Positions 1-10,184 of a stretch of DNA of 64,000 nt are shown here, piece by piece. Position 1 is the stretch's first letter; each line of letters starts with the position of its first letter. The notes under the pieces are model-generated. The model had not been told where the DNA came from and searched no databases. It saw nothing but the letters and a program-made list of their open reading frames with translations. Source of the DNA: Variovorax paradoxus (lineage in GTDB: Bacteria > Pseudomonadota > Gammaproteobacteria > Burkholderiales > Burkholderiaceae_C); assembly GCF_022009635.1 (NCBI RefSeq), contig NZ_CP091716.1, positions 1,813,001-1,877,000 on the forward strand, given 5' to 3'. The translations under genes were made by a program, and so were the position numbers.

Positions 1-1271
1 GCCTTCACGCCCATCGCCTTCATGATCATGCGCGGCGTGGTGCAGGGCATCGCGCCCAGCCTGGAAGAAGCCGCGCAGATGCTGCGCGCCGACCGGCGCC
101 GCACCTTCTTCACCATCACGCTGCCGCTTCTGAAGCCCGGGCTGGCCAACGCCTTCCTGGTGGGCTTCATCGAAAGCATCGCCGACTTCGGCAACCCGGT
201 GGTGGTGGGCGGGCAGTTCTCGGTGCTGTCGACCGACATCTTCTTTGCCATCGTCGGCGCGCAGTACGACCAGGGCCGCGCGGCCTCGCTGGCCTGGGTG
301 CTCACGCTCTTCGCGCTCGGCGTTTTCGCGCTGCAGCGGGGGCTGCTGGGCAAGCAGAACTACACCACCGTCAGCGGCAAGGGCGACGCCGGCATCGCGA
401 TGGCGCTGCCCGACGGCGTGCGCCGCACCATCTACTGCATCGCCATGCCGTGGATCGCCTTCACCGCCGTGGTCTACCTGTTCGCCTTCGCGGGCGGTTT
501 CGTGCAGACCTGGGGGCGCGACTACAGCTTCACGCTGAACCACTTCAAGAGCGCCTTCGCGCTGGAGTGGGGCCAGTTCGGGCTGGTGTGGGCGGGCACG
601 GCGTGGAATTCGCTGATCACCACGCTCAAGCTGGCGGGCATCTCGGCGCCGATCACCGCCGCGCTGGGTTTGCTCATTGCATGGCTGCTGGCGCGCAACG
701 AGTTCAAGGGGCAGGGGCTCTTCGAGTTCGGCGCGCTGCTGGCCTTCGCGATTCCGGGCACGGTGCTGGGCGTGAGCTACATCCTGGCCTTCAACGTGCC
801 GCCGTTCGAGCTCACGGGCACCGGGCTCATCATCGTGTTGTGCTTCATGTTCCGGAACCTGCCGGTGGGCGTGCGCGCCGGCACGGCGGCGTTCAAGCAG
901 CTCGACCGCTCGCTCGACGAGGCCTCGCTGATGCTGCGCGCATCGACCTCGCAGACGCTCTTCAAGGTGGTGCTGCCGCTGCTGAAGCCGGCGCTGGTGG
1001 CCGCGCTGGTCTACAGCTTCGTGCGCGCCATGACCACGGTGAGCGCGGTGATCTTTCTGGTCACGGCCGAGAACGAACTGGCCACCACCTACATCATCGG
1101 CCGCGTCGGCAACGGCGACTACGGCATTGCGCTGGCTTACTGCACGGTGCTCATGATCCTGATGTCGCTGGCCATTGCGCTGGTGCAGTTCGTGGTGGGG
1201 GAGCGCAAGCTGGGGCGGCGAGGGGCCACGCCACAACAACACCAAGGGCATCACAAGATGGAGGGCCTGGC

Positions 1272-1275
<4 letters not shown>
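1..1275 (+). CDS. ABC transporter permease, AfuB/FbpB-like double-domain type (5' truncated)
   Basis: Inner-membrane permease of a binding-protein-dependent importer; the reading frame is open from base 1, so the N-terminus lies outside the window and 424 residues are visible. Two EAA-type cytoplasmic loops, each ending in LPLLKP, show that two permease domains are fused in one chain, as in the AfuB/FbpB family that moves ferric iron, phosphonates or sugar phosphates. The first domain is cut by the window edge. The stop overlaps the next ATPase start (ATGA), so the two are co-translated. The substrate cannot be decided because the binding protein is not in view. Confidence 0.85.
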
Positions 1276-2321
<1,046 letters not shown>

Positions 2322-2333
2322 AACAATGGCGCC

Positions 2334-2996
2334 ATGAACGTGGTTTTCGATCTTGGCGCCGTGCTGTTCGCATGGGAGCCCACTCGCCTGGTACAGACTC
2401 ACCTGGCGCCCCATGCACCCACCGAGGCCGCCGCGGCCGCGATGGGGCGGGCGCTCTTCCATCACGACGACTGGACCGGCTTCGACTGCGGCACCCGCAC
2501 GCTGGATGACGCCATTGCCCGCATGTCGGCCCGCCTGGCGCTGCCGCCTGAACCGCTGCACACCATGCTCCAGGGGCTGGGCGAGCGGCTGGAGCCCATC
2601 GGCGTCACGGTCGAGATGCTCGAGCAGCTCATCGAGTACCGCGAAGCCGGCCAGCCGCTTCGCCTGTACTACCTGTCGAACATGCCGGCGCCCTACGCCC
2701 GGGCCATCGAGCGCCGCCATGCCTTCATGCGGCGCTTCGACGGCGGCGTGTTCTCCGGCGACGTGAAATTCCTCAAGCCCGAGCGCGAGATCTACGAAGT
2801 GCTTGCCATGCGCTACGGCCTCGATCCCGAGCAGACGGTGTTCATCGACGACTCCGCCGCCAACGTCGAAATGGCCCGTGCCTTCGGTTGGCATGCCATT
2901 CACTGCACCTCGCCGGCCATGCTGCCGTCGCAGCTGCAGCGTTACCTGCCGGTCAATACGACCTTGTCGGTGTCGAACCCCAGGCTGCGGGCGTAG
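2334..2996 (+). CDS. HAD-family phosphatase, YihX-like
   Basis: Predicted cytoplasmic phosphatase of 220 aa. Motif I reads FDLGAVLF: the nucleophile Asp is present but the usual second Asp is replaced, as in E. coli YihX (alpha-glucose-1-phosphatase), whose motif is FDLGNV. Motif II is LSN, motif III the Lys in GDVKFLKPE, and motif IV FIDDS. It starts 12 bases after the transporter ATPase, so it may belong to that operon. If so, a sugar-phosphate cargo is conceivable, but this is inference. Its last 55 bases overlap the convergent lipocalin gene. Confidence 0.85.
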   Translation: MNVVFDLGAVLFAWEPTRLVQTHLAPHAPTEAAAAAMGRALFHHDDWTGFDCGTRTLDDAIARMSARLALPPEPLHTMLQGLGERLEPIGVTVEMLEQLIEYREAGQPLRLYYLSNMPAPYARAIERRHAFMRRFDGGVFSGDVKFLKPEREIYEVLAMRYGLDPEQTVFIDDSAANVEMARAFGWHAIHCTSPAMLPSQLQRYLPVNTTLSVSNPRLRA

Positions 2997-3610
2997 TCGA
3001 GTTCGGCTTCGAGCACCGCGGCGTCGAGCCGCGGCGCGCGCGACAGCACCCAGAGGAACTGCCGGTCCGGCGTGCCGACCAGCGAGACCTGATATTCGCG
3101 GTCCAGCTTCAGGATCCAGTAGTCACCCCACACCAGCGGCAGCCAGCTGAGCCATGCCGGGGCAAAGCGCACTTCGAGCCTGCCCGCGCCGGGCTGGCCC
3201 GCCACTGGCACCACGCGCGCGCTGCCGATGGCCTCGTCGAAATTGCCGTCCTCCCGCACGCAGCGGTTGAGCACCTGCACGGTGCCGTCGGGCTGCGGCG
3301 TGTATTCGGCGGTGACGGGGCCGGCGCATTGTTTCTGGAAGCGATTGGGCAGGCGGGCCTGCTCATGCCACATGCCGGCATAGCGCTGCAGGTCGACCGG
3401 GGCCACGACCTGCAGCGGCGCGCGCATCAGGGGCGCGCCATCGGCAGGGCCTGCGGGCTGGGCGCGCGCGGTGCGTGCCGCCCCCAGTGCCAGCCAAGTC
3501 GCGACGCCGCCCACCACGAAGGCCGTGGCCATGGCGCCGATCGCATGGCTGGTGCGGCGGTCGTCGAAAGGTCGGACGGCGGGCGCCGTGGGGCGCGGGC
3601 GTTGGGTCAT
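2942..3610 (-). CDS. Lipocalin family protein, Blc-like
   Basis: A 222-residue protein with an N-terminal membrane-spanning or signal segment (about residues 22-45), then a Blc-type lipocalin domain. The hallmark is RYAGMWHEQARLPNRFQ, the GxW motif of strand A, followed by the DYWILKLD and SRAP motifs seen in bacterial lipocalins. Known members bind lysophospholipids or other hydrophobic ligands at the envelope. It lacks the Cys of a lipoprotein lipobox, unlike E. coli Blc, so a membrane anchor or a secreted form is likely. It converges on, and overlaps by 55 bases, the HAD phosphatase gene. Confidence 0.88.
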   Translation of the reverse strand: MTQRPRPTAPAVRPFDDRRTSHAIGAMATAFVVGGVATWLALGAARTARAQPAGPADGAPLMRAPLQVVAPVDLQRYAGMWHEQARLPNRFQKQCAGPVTAEYTPQPDGTVQVLNRCVREDGNFDEAIGSARVVPVAGQPGAGRLEVRFAPAWLSWLPLVWGDYWILKLDREYQVSLVGTPDRQFLWVLSRAPRLDAAVLEAELDYARSLGFDTDKVVLTGR

Positions 3611-3857
3611 GAGGCACTCCTGAGGGGGGAAAGAAAAGGTACAGCTTCGCCTCAGGGTAGGGGCGCGCCGGGCGCCTGGCCGTCAGTCGCGGACCACAGC
3701 CGCTGTAGGGCAGGGAGGCCGGACCGGGGCCGTACAACCCCACGGGCATCAGGCTGATGGAGCCGCGCCGGAACCCGTGCTACGGTGCGCATGAAAACAT
3801 CGGCCGACGCGCAACTGCGTGCAGGACTTGTCACAACCCGCACAGGATAATGATTTC

Positions 3858-4814
3858 ATGAACCAACTCGATGCACTCCGCCAGTGGACCACCGTTGTCG
3901 CCGACACCGGTGACTTCAAGCAGCTCAGCGTTTCCAAGCCGCAGGACGCGACCACCAATCCGTCGCTCATCCTCAAGGCCGTGCAGAAGCCCGAATACCG
4001 TCCGCTGCTCGACGAGACCGTGAAGAAGCATGCAGGCAAGCCGCTCGACGAGGTCATCGACCGCCTGCTGGTGCGCTTCGGCACCGAAATCCTCTCGATC
4101 ATCCCGGGCCGCGTGTCGACCGAAGTCGACGCCCGCCTGTCCTTCGATACCGCCGCCACCGTGGCCCGCGGCGAGCGCATCGTGGCGCTCTACAAGGCCG
4201 AAGGCATCGACACCGAGAAGCGCCTGCTCATCAAGGTGGCTTCCACGTGGGAAGGCATCGAGGCCGCGCGTGCGCTCGAGAAGAAGGGCATCCGCACCAA
4301 CCTCACGCTGCTGTTCTCGTTCGCGCAGGCCGTGGCTTGCGGCGCGGCCGGGGTGCAGCTGATCTCGCCCTTCGTGGGCCGCATCTACGACTGGTACAAG
4401 AAGTCGGCCGGCGCCAAGTGGGACGAGGCCGCCAGCGCCGGCGCGAACGACCCCGGCGTGAAGTCGGTGCGCCAGATCTACGAGTACTACAAGCAGCACG
4501 GCATCAAGACCGAAGTGATGGGCGCGAGCTTCCGCAACGTGGGCCAGATCAAGGCGCTGGCCGGTTGCGACCTGCTGACCATCAGCCCCGAGCTGCTGGC
4601 CGAACTGGCCGCCAGCAACGAGCCGCTCGAACACGCGCTCGATGCCAAGGCCGCGGCCAAGGGCGACGCGCCCAAGGTGAGCTACGACGAAGCCGGTTTC
4701 CGGTTTGCGCTCAACGAAGACGCCATGGCCACCGAGAAGCTCGCCGAAGGCATCCGCGCCTTCGCGGCCGACGCGGTGAAGCTCGAGAAGCTCATGCAGG
4801 AAAGCGGCAAGTAA
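3858..4814 (+). CDS. tal: Transaldolase
   Basis: Cytoplasmic transaldolase of the pentose phosphate pathway (318 aa, the usual TalB-type length), transferring a dihydroxyacetone unit between sugar phosphates. The Schiff-base lysine is K126 in [11 protein letters not shown], the N-terminal signature QDATTNPS is intact, and PFVGRIYDW carries the Phe typical of true transaldolases. I chose the ATG at 3858 because the protein then begins MNQLDALRQ like its relatives and AGGAT lies just upstream; the frame also opens at 3819. pgi follows after 2 bases, so the two genes form a sugar-phosphate operon. Confidence 0.97.
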   Translation: MNQLDALRQWTTVVADTGDFKQLSVSKPQDATTNPSLILKAVQKPEYRPLLDETVKKHAGKPLDEVIDRLLVRFGTEILSIIPGRVSTEVDARLSFDTAATVARGERIVALYKAEGIDTEKRLLIKVASTWEGIEAARALEKKGIRTNLTLLFSFAQAVACGAAGVQLISPFVGRIYDWYKKSAGAKWDEAASAGANDPGVKSVRQIYEYYKQHGIKTEVMGASFRNVGQIKALAGCDLLTISPELLAELAASNEPLEHALDAKAAAKGDAPKVSYDEAGFRFALNEDAMATEKLAEGIRAFAADAVKLEKLMQESGK

Positions 4815-4816
4815 AC

Positions 4817-6370
4817 ATGGCCATGAAACTTCGCTGCGACCGTGCGCCGGCCTGGGCGCAACTGCAGTCCGCCTTCGACACCGCGGGCCGCCAGTTCGAC
4901 GTGCGCCATGCCTTCGTCGACGACGCGGGCCGCTTCGATCGCTTCAGCCAGGAGGCACCGTATGTGTTCGCCGACCTGTCGAAGAACCTGATCGACGCGC
5001 GCACCGAAGAACTGCTGCTCACGCTGGCCCGGGAATGCGGCCTTGAGGCGCACCGCGACGCCATGTTCGCCGGCGAGCACATCAACAACACCGAAGACCG
5101 CGCGGTGCTGCACACGCTGCTGCGTGCGCCGGCCGATGCACCCACCGGCCCCAAGACCGCGAACGAGTTGCGCGAGGTGCACGCCACGCTCGACGCCATG
5201 CTGGCCTATGCCGAGAAGGTGCGCGCCGACCACACGATCACCGACGTGGTCAACATCGGCATCGGCGGCTCCGACCTCGGCCCGCAGATGGCGGTGCTGG
5301 CGCTGGCCGAGTTCGCGGCGCCGGGCAAGCGCTTCCACTTCGTCTCGAATGTCGACGGCCATGAACTGGCCGGCGTGCTGCAAGGCCTGGCGCCCGAGCA
5401 CACGCTCTTCCTCATTGCCTCGAAGACCTTCACCACGGCCGAGACGATGACCAACGCGCAGTCGGCCAAGCGCTGGTACGAGCAATCGGGCGGCACGGAC
5501 ATCGCCGGCCACTTCGCGGCGCTCACCACCAACGTGGAAGCGGCGAAGAAGTTCGGCATCGACACCACCTTCGGCTTCTGGGACTGGGTGGGCGGACGCT
5601 ATTCGCTGTGGTCGGCCATCGGCCTGCCGATTGCGCTGGCCATCGGCGCCGACGGCTTTCGCCGGCTGCTGGCGGGCGCGCATGCCATGGACGAGCACTT
5701 CCGCACCGCGCCGCTTGCGCAGAACCTGCCGGTGCGCCTGGGTCTGCTCGACGTCTGGTATCGCAACTTCCACAAGTTCACGACACGCAGCATCGCGCCG
5801 TACCACAGCGCCCTGAAGCGTGTGCCGGCCTACCTGCAGCAGCTCGAGATGGAAAGCAACGGCAAGCAGGTCGATGCGAGCGGCAAGCCCGTGGCCTTCG
5901 GCACCTCGCCGGTGCTGTGGGGCGAGCCGGGCACCAATGGCCAGCATGCCTATTTCCAGATGCTGCACCAGGGCACCGACGTGACCCCGCTCGAGTTCGT
6001 GGCGGTGCGCGACGCCGCGCACGACCTCGAGGGCCATCACCCCAAGCTGCTTGCCAACGCGCTGGCGCAGGCACAGGCGCTGATGGTCGGCAAGCTCGAC
6101 GAGGGCGGCCACAGGAACTTCCCGGGCAACCGGCCGAGCACCTTCTTCGTGTTCGAGAAGCTCACGCCCGAATCGCTGGGCGCCTTCCTCGCGATGTACG
6201 AGCACCGCGTGTTCACCAGCGGCGCGCTGTGGGGCATCAACAGCTTCGACCAGTGGGGCGTGGAACTGGGCAAGGTGCTCGCCAAGGACATCGAACCGCG
6301 CCTCGCGTCGGGCGACATCACCGGACTCGACGCTTCCACCGCCGGCCTCCTCAAGCGCCTGAGCAGCTAG
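4817..6370 (+). CDS. pgi: Glucose-6-phosphate isomerase
   Basis: Interconverts glucose 6-phosphate and fructose 6-phosphate in the cytoplasm; 517 aa, within the family's normal range. Visible signatures are VNIGIGGSDLGP, the phosphate-binding SKTFTTAETM, the PGI pattern around DWVGGRYSLWSAIGL, and GINSFDQWGVELGK near the C-terminus. The start at 4817 is 2 bases after tal; a second ATG at 4823 would remove two residues. Coupling with tal joins glycolysis and the pentose phosphate pathway, and both products feed on the fructose 6-phosphate made by the polyol operon further downstream. Confidence 0.97.
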   Translation: MAMKLRCDRAPAWAQLQSAFDTAGRQFDVRHAFVDDAGRFDRFSQEAPYVFADLSKNLIDARTEELLLTLARECGLEAHRDAMFAGEHINNTEDRAVLHTLLRAPADAPTGPKTANELREVHATLDAMLAYAEKVRADHTITDVVNIGIGGSDLGPQMAVLALAEFAAPGKRFHFVSNVDGHELAGVLQGLAPEHTLFLIASKTFTTAETMTNAQSAKRWYEQSGGTDIAGHFAALTTNVEAAKKFGIDTTFGFWDWVGGRYSLWSAIGLPIALAIGADGFRRLLAGAHAMDEHFRTAPLAQNLPVRLGLLDVWYRNFHKFTTRSIAPYHSALKRVPAYLQQLEMESNGKQVDASGKPVAFGTSPVLWGEPGTNGQHAYFQMLHQGTDVTPLEFVAVRDAAHDLEGHHPKLLANALAQAQALMVGKLDEGGHRNFPGNRPSTFFVFEKLTPESLGAFLAMYEHRVFTSGALWGINSFDQWGVELGKVLAKDIEPRLASGDITGLDASTAGLLKRLSS

Positions 6371-6511
6371 CCCGAACCGCTGAAAAGTGCACTAAATAAG
6401 CCGTTTGTTTGCGAACAGATGGCTGTTTTTAGCTGTATTTGTTGTTGAAAAATGCGCCGATATGATCGGCCCAGGGAAATTCCCCTGAGGTCAATCAAGA
6501 GGAGCCGATAA

Positions 6512-6844
6512 ATGGATTTTCAAACAGCGGTAAAGACCTGCTTCAACAAGTACGCCGATTTCACCGGTCGCGCCACGCGTTCGGAGTACTGGTGGTTCGT
6601 GCTTGCCGAGGTGGTCGTTCTCATCGTGGCGAGCCTGATCCACCAATACGTGTACGTCATCGCTGCGCTGGCTTTCCTGCTGCCCGCACTGGCCGTGGGT
6701 GCGCGCCGCCTGCACGACATTGGCAAGAGCGGCTGGCTCCAGCTGCTGATGCTCATCCCGATCATCAACCTCGTGCTGATCTATTTCTACGTGCAGCCGA
6801 CGCAGCCCGAGCCCAACGCCCACGGTGCGCCGCCGGCCGTCTGA
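6512..6844 (+). CDS. DUF805 small membrane protein
   Basis: A 110-residue inner-membrane protein of the DUF805 (YhaH-like) family. It starts MDFQTAVKTCFNKYADFTGRA; the family signature F-x-G-R-x-x-R-x-E-Y-W is seen as FTGRATRSEYWW, and the ARRLHDIGKSGW motif follows. About three hydrophobic segments are visible. The SD AAGAGGAG lies about 6 bases upstream. The function is unknown. It stands alone between pgi and a rho-independent terminator, with a 141-base AT-richer leader before it. Confidence 0.9.
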   Translation: MDFQTAVKTCFNKYADFTGRATRSEYWWFVLAEVVVLIVASLIHQYVYVIAALAFLLPALAVGARRLHDIGKSGWLQLLMLIPIINLVLIYFYVQPTQPEPNAHGAPPAV

Positions 6845-6879
6845 ACATCGAAGCGGCGCCGCCGGGCGCCATGGTTTCC

Positions 6880-6905
6880 AAGGGCCGCGCAAGCGGCCCT
6901 TTTTG
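6880..6905 (+). terminator. Rho-independent terminator after the DUF805 gene
   Basis: An 8-bp perfect stem AGGGCCGC/GCGGCCCT with a GCAA tetraloop is followed by TTTTTGTTT. It lies between convergent genes. The T-run is only on the + side, so it mainly serves the DUF805 transcript. Confidence 0.85.
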
Positions 6906-6911
6906 TTTGTC

Positions 6912-7961
6912 TCAGGCGGTCTGCTCGCGCACCGGCGCGCCGCTGGCCATGCGCACGCACAGGTCGAAGGCCTGCTGCAGCCCCTCGATCTGCGCCACGC
7001 CCCGGCCCGCGATGTCGAAGGCGCTGCCGCTGGCCGACGTGGCCACCGGCACGGGCAGGCCGCCGTGCAGGGTCACGCCCTGCTCGAAGCCCATGAGCTT
7101 CATCGCGATTTGGCCCTGGTCGTGGTACATCGACACCACCGCGTCGACATCGCCGCGCCGCGCACCGATGAACACCGTGTCGGGCGAGAACGGGCCGCGT
7201 GCGTCGAAGCCTTCGGCGCGCAGTCGTTCGATGGCCGGCGCGATGATCTCTATCTCTTCCATGCCGATCGAGCCGCCGTCGCCCGCGTGCGGGTTGAGCC
7301 CGGTCACCGCGATGCGCGGATGCGCCACGCCAGAGCGGCGCAGCGCGGCGGCGATGATCTTCACCGCGTCGCTCACGCCCTGCACCGTGATGTGGCTCGC
7401 CACGTCCTTCAGCGGAATGTGCGAGGTCACGCGCGAGGTCCAGAGCGAGCCCGTGAGGTTGAACTCGCAGACGAAGCCGGTCACTGCAAAGCGCTCCTGC
7501 ATGTAGCGCAGCTCATCCTCATGCACCAGTCCGCCCAGGCGCAGCGAATGCTTGTTGAGCGGCGCGAACAGGATCGCCTCGGCCTGCCCGCGCCGCACGG
7601 CGGCGGTGGCCAGCTCCAGCGCCTCGAAAGACGCCCGGCCGGACTGCTCGTTCGATTCGCCCAGCACCGGTTCCTGCCCTTGCATCCAGTCCTGCGCGAG
7701 CAGGGTGGGCCGGCCGTCCTCGAAGCGCAGCGTGTCGAGGCTGTCGGCCCTCAGCACGTCGAGCTTCGTGCCCGCCACGCGCTCGCCGGCCGCGAGCACG
7801 ACCGGATCGGCGATCAGCAGCACGCGGGCGGCATCCAGGTTGCGCTGGCGTGCCAGCAGCTTCACGGCCATCTCGGGGCCGATGCCGCTCGGGTCGCCGA
7901 GCAGCACGGCGATGCGGGGTTTGGCGAGTGTCACGCTCGGGGTTGGGGAGGGGGTGGGCAT
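6912..7961 (-). CDS. PdxA-family NAD-dependent dehydrogenase, non-canonical
   Basis: A 349-aa homologue of PdxA (4-hydroxythreonine-4-phosphate dehydrogenase). The fold motifs GDPSGIGPE and APLNK and the three metal-binding histidines, H181 (TSHIPL), H225 (LNPHAG) and H280 (MYHDQG), are conserved. The canonical RTSVDHGTA segment is instead ATSASGSA (about 308-314), losing the Arg, Asp and His. Known relatives with other substrates include PdxA2-type erythronate/threonate phosphate dehydrogenases and TphB. It sits 37 bases downstream of a Bug receptor and not beside ksgA, so I infer a catabolic enzyme for the acid captured by that receptor. Ordinary PdxA remains possible. Confidence 0.75.
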   Translation of the reverse strand: MPTPSPTPSVTLAKPRIAVLLGDPSGIGPEMAVKLLARQRNLDAARVLLIADPVVLAAGERVAGTKLDVLRADSLDTLRFEDGRPTLLAQDWMQGQEPVLGESNEQSGRASFEALELATAAVRRGQAEAILFAPLNKHSLRLGGLVHEDELRYMQERFAVTGFVCEFNLTGSLWTSRVTSHIPLKDVASHITVQGVSDAVKIIAAALRRSGVAHPRIAVTGLNPHAGDGGSIGMEEIEIIAPAIERLRAEGFDARGPFSPDTVFIGARRGDVDAVVSMYHDQGQIAMKLMGFEQGVTLHGGLPVPVATSASGSAFDIAGRGVAQIEGLQQAFDLCVRMASGAPVREQTA

Positions 7962-7998
7962 GTTGTCGGATGCGTTGTGGAAAAAAGAAGTGGCCGGC

Positions 7999-8982
7999 TC
8001 ACTCGGCCTTGATGTTGGCTTCGCGCACGAGCTGGCCGTAGTGCTCGAACTCCTGCCGGTTCATGGCCGCGAAGGGCTCGCCGATCAGGCCGCCGGGTTC
8101 GCCGCCCAGCGCCTTGATGCGCGCCTGCACGTCGGCCATCTTCAGCGTGCGGCCGAGTTCGGCGCTCAGCCGCTCGACCGCGGGGCGCGGCGTGCCGGCC
8201 GTCACGTACAGGCCGTACCAGGTGGACACGTCGGCGCCCTTGATGCCCTGCTCGGCCAGCGTGGGCACGTCGGGCAGCTCGGGCGAGCGCTGGGGCGCGC
8301 TCACGGCCAGCGCGCGGAACTTGCCGGCCTTGATCTGGCCCATGGCCGAGGAGGTGCTGTCGAACATCATGTCGACCTCGCCCGCGATGATGTCGACGTG
8401 CGCCTGCGAGCTGCCCTTGTACGGCACGTGGATCGACTTCATGCCGGTGGCCAGGTTGAAGGCTTCGCCGCCCACGTGCTGCGTGCTGCCGATGCCGGAA
8501 GACGCGTACTTGAAGCCGCCCGGCTTCGCGGCCATGGCCGTCACGAGGTCCTTCACCGACTTGTAGGGCGAACTGGCCGACACCACCAGCACGTTGGGCA
8601 TCACCGCCACCAGCCCGACCGGCTGCAGGTCTTTCAGCGGGTCGTACTTGAGCTTGAGGATGTGGGGCGCCACCGCCTGCGCGGTGTTGGTGGCCAGCAG
8701 CAGGGTGGCGCCGTCTGCCGGCGCGCGGGCCGTGAGTTCGCCCGCGATGGTGTTCGAGGCGCCGGGGCGGTTCTCGACCACCACCGTCTGCTTCAGGGCC
8801 TGCGAGAACTTGTCGGCCAGCACGCGCGCCAGGATGTCGGTGCCGCCGCCGGGCGAGGCGCCGACCATGATGCGCATCGGCTTGTCGGGGTAGGGCGCCT
8901 GCGCGCCGGCCGTGAGCGGGGCCGTTGCGAGCAGCATGGCCGCCGCCAGCCCCGCCGCGCGGGCCAGGAAAGAAAGCTTCAT
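7999..8982 (-). CDS. Bug-family extracytoplasmic solute receptor (TctC type)
   Basis: Periplasmic binding protein of 327 aa with a signal peptide ending around GAQA (residues 1-28). The Bug/TctC signatures YPDKPMRIMVGASPGGGTD, VVENRPGAS and YASSGIGST are clear. Family members bind carboxylates and feed tripartite tricarboxylate transporters; no TctAB membrane pair is nearby, which is common for the many orphan Bug receptors of Burkholderiales. It is transcribed together with the PdxA-like gene and divergently from a LysR regulator, with 93 bases between them. Confidence 0.93.
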   Translation of the reverse strand: MKLSFLARAAGLAAAMLLATAPLTAGAQAPYPDKPMRIMVGASPGGGTDILARVLADKFSQALKQTVVVENRPGASNTIAGELTARAPADGATLLLATNTAQAVAPHILKLKYDPLKDLQPVGLVAVMPNVLVVSASSPYKSVKDLVTAMAAKPGGFKYASSGIGSTQHVGGEAFNLATGMKSIHVPYKGSSQAHVDIIAGEVDMMFDSTSSAMGQIKAGKFRALAVSAPQRSPELPDVPTLAEQGIKGADVSTWYGLYVTAGTPRPAVERLSAELGRTLKMADVQARIKALGGEPGGLIGEPFAAMNRQEFEHYGQLVREANIKAE

Positions 8983-9075
8983 CGGTTTGTCTCCAGCTTG
9001 TTATGGCGCTGAGCGTACGGAGCTTCTTGCCCGCGATCCAATCGAAAAAGCCCGGGAGTCCATATACTTTTGTGC

Positions 9076-10005
9076 ATGACTTCCGGCCTGACAGACGCCT
9101 CGCTGATGCTCCACGTACGGCCGCGCCAGCTGCTTCTGCTGGCCCGGCTCGACACCCACCGGCACCTCGGCCGCGCGGCCGAGGCCATGAACATCAGCCA
9201 GCCGGCGGCCACCAAGTTGTTGCAGCAGCTGGAAGATTCGCTGGGCGAGAGGCTCTTCGAGCGCCTGGCGCGCGGCATGGAGCCCACGGCCTACGGCCAG
9301 ATCCTCATCCGCTACGCCCATCGCGTGCTCAGCGACTTCGGCACCGCCCGCGAGGAAATGCTGGCGCTGCGCTCGGGCCTGAGCGGCGCGCTGCGCGTGG
9401 GCAGCGTGCCGGGCGCGGTCCCCGAGCTGCTGGCGCCGGCCCTGGTGGAGTACCACCGCCGCCATCCGCAGGTGGCCGTGTCGGTGGTGGTGGAGACCAG
9501 CGACGTGATCCAGGCGCAGCTGGAGCAGGGCGACGTCGACCTCGTGCTGGGCCGGCTCACCGACGGGCACGACGAGGCGAAGTACGCGAGCGTGCCGCTG
9601 CTGGGCGAGTCGCAGGTGGTGGTGGTGCGCGCGGGGCATCCGGTGTTCGAGCGCGCCAACCTCACGCTGGCCGAGATGGCGGACTGGTCGTGGGTGCTGC
9701 AGCCGCCGGGCTCGCCGCAGCGCGGGCGCTTCGAGGCGGCGATGCGCGAGGCCGGCATCCGGACGCGGCTGGACATCATCGAAACGGCATCGCCCATCGC
9801 CATCACCGCGCTGCTCGAGAACTCCGACATGGCGGCGGTGATGCCCGCCTCGCAGGCCAGCCACTACGCCCGGCTGGGCGTGCTGCGCACCGTGCCCATC
9901 GAGCTGCCGGTGCGCGTGCCGCCCATCTGCCTCATCACCCGCGAAGACCGGCCGCTGTCGCCGGCGGCGGTGCAGTTCCGGCGCCAGCTGCTGGGCGGCG
10001 TCTGA
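9076..10005 (+). CDS. LysR-family transcriptional regulator
   Basis: A 309-residue LysR regulator: winged helix-turn-helix in about residues 10-75, containing HLGRAAEAMNISQPAATKLL, then an effector-binding domain like a periplasmic binding protein. The ATG at 9076 is preferred; an in-frame TTG at 9070 would add two residues. It is divergent from the Bug/PdxA-like pair, the usual arrangement for LysR control of a neighbouring catabolic operon, so it probably senses the same acid. I could not define a convincing T-N11-A site in the 93-base gap. Confidence 0.93.
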   Translation: MTSGLTDASLMLHVRPRQLLLLARLDTHRHLGRAAEAMNISQPAATKLLQQLEDSLGERLFERLARGMEPTAYGQILIRYAHRVLSDFGTAREEMLALRSGLSGALRVGSVPGAVPELLAPALVEYHRRHPQVAVSVVVETSDVIQAQLEQGDVDLVLGRLTDGHDEAKYASVPLLGESQVVVVRAGHPVFERANLTLAEMADWSWVLQPPGSPQRGRFEAAMREAGIRTRLDIIETASPIAITALLENSDMAAVMPASQASHYARLGVLRTVPIELPVRVPPICLITREDRPLSPAAVQFRRQLLGGV

Positions 10006-10052
10006 AGTCTTTTTACCGCCCCGTGTGCATGCTGTATTGCGTTAACTAGGGA

Positions 10053-10105
10053 ATCTACCAGTCGATTGGTGCATGAAAGTACCAGGGCTGACATTCGAAG
10101 TACCA
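10053..10105 (+). promoter_or_regulatory. Candidate MtlR (AraC-type) operator upstream of mtlE
   Basis: The octamer AAGTACCA occurs at 10077-10084 and again at 10098-10105, an exact 21-base period. A weaker copy, ATCTACCA, lies at 10053-10060. Direct half-sites with a 21-base period are typical of AraC-family activators. The operon encodes its own AraC-type regulator (18370-19326), so this is the natural target. The -35/-10 elements could not be assigned. Confidence 0.55.
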
Positions 10106-10184
10106 AAACCGCAAGCGCGTTTCTCCAGAATTCGGCCACGGCGACCCGACAACAAGAGGGCGTCGCTCACCTCTAGGAGACAAC

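Noticed and set aside
8983-9075. LysR T-N11-A operator in the bug/lysR gap
   Set aside because: Only weak, imperfect palindromes around CATATACTTTTGTGCATG; not distinguishable from chance.
7999-10005. Terephthalate (tph) operon, suggested by the Bug receptor and PdxA-like enzyme
   Set aside because: No tphA dioxygenase genes are adjacent, so the substrate cannot be claimed.
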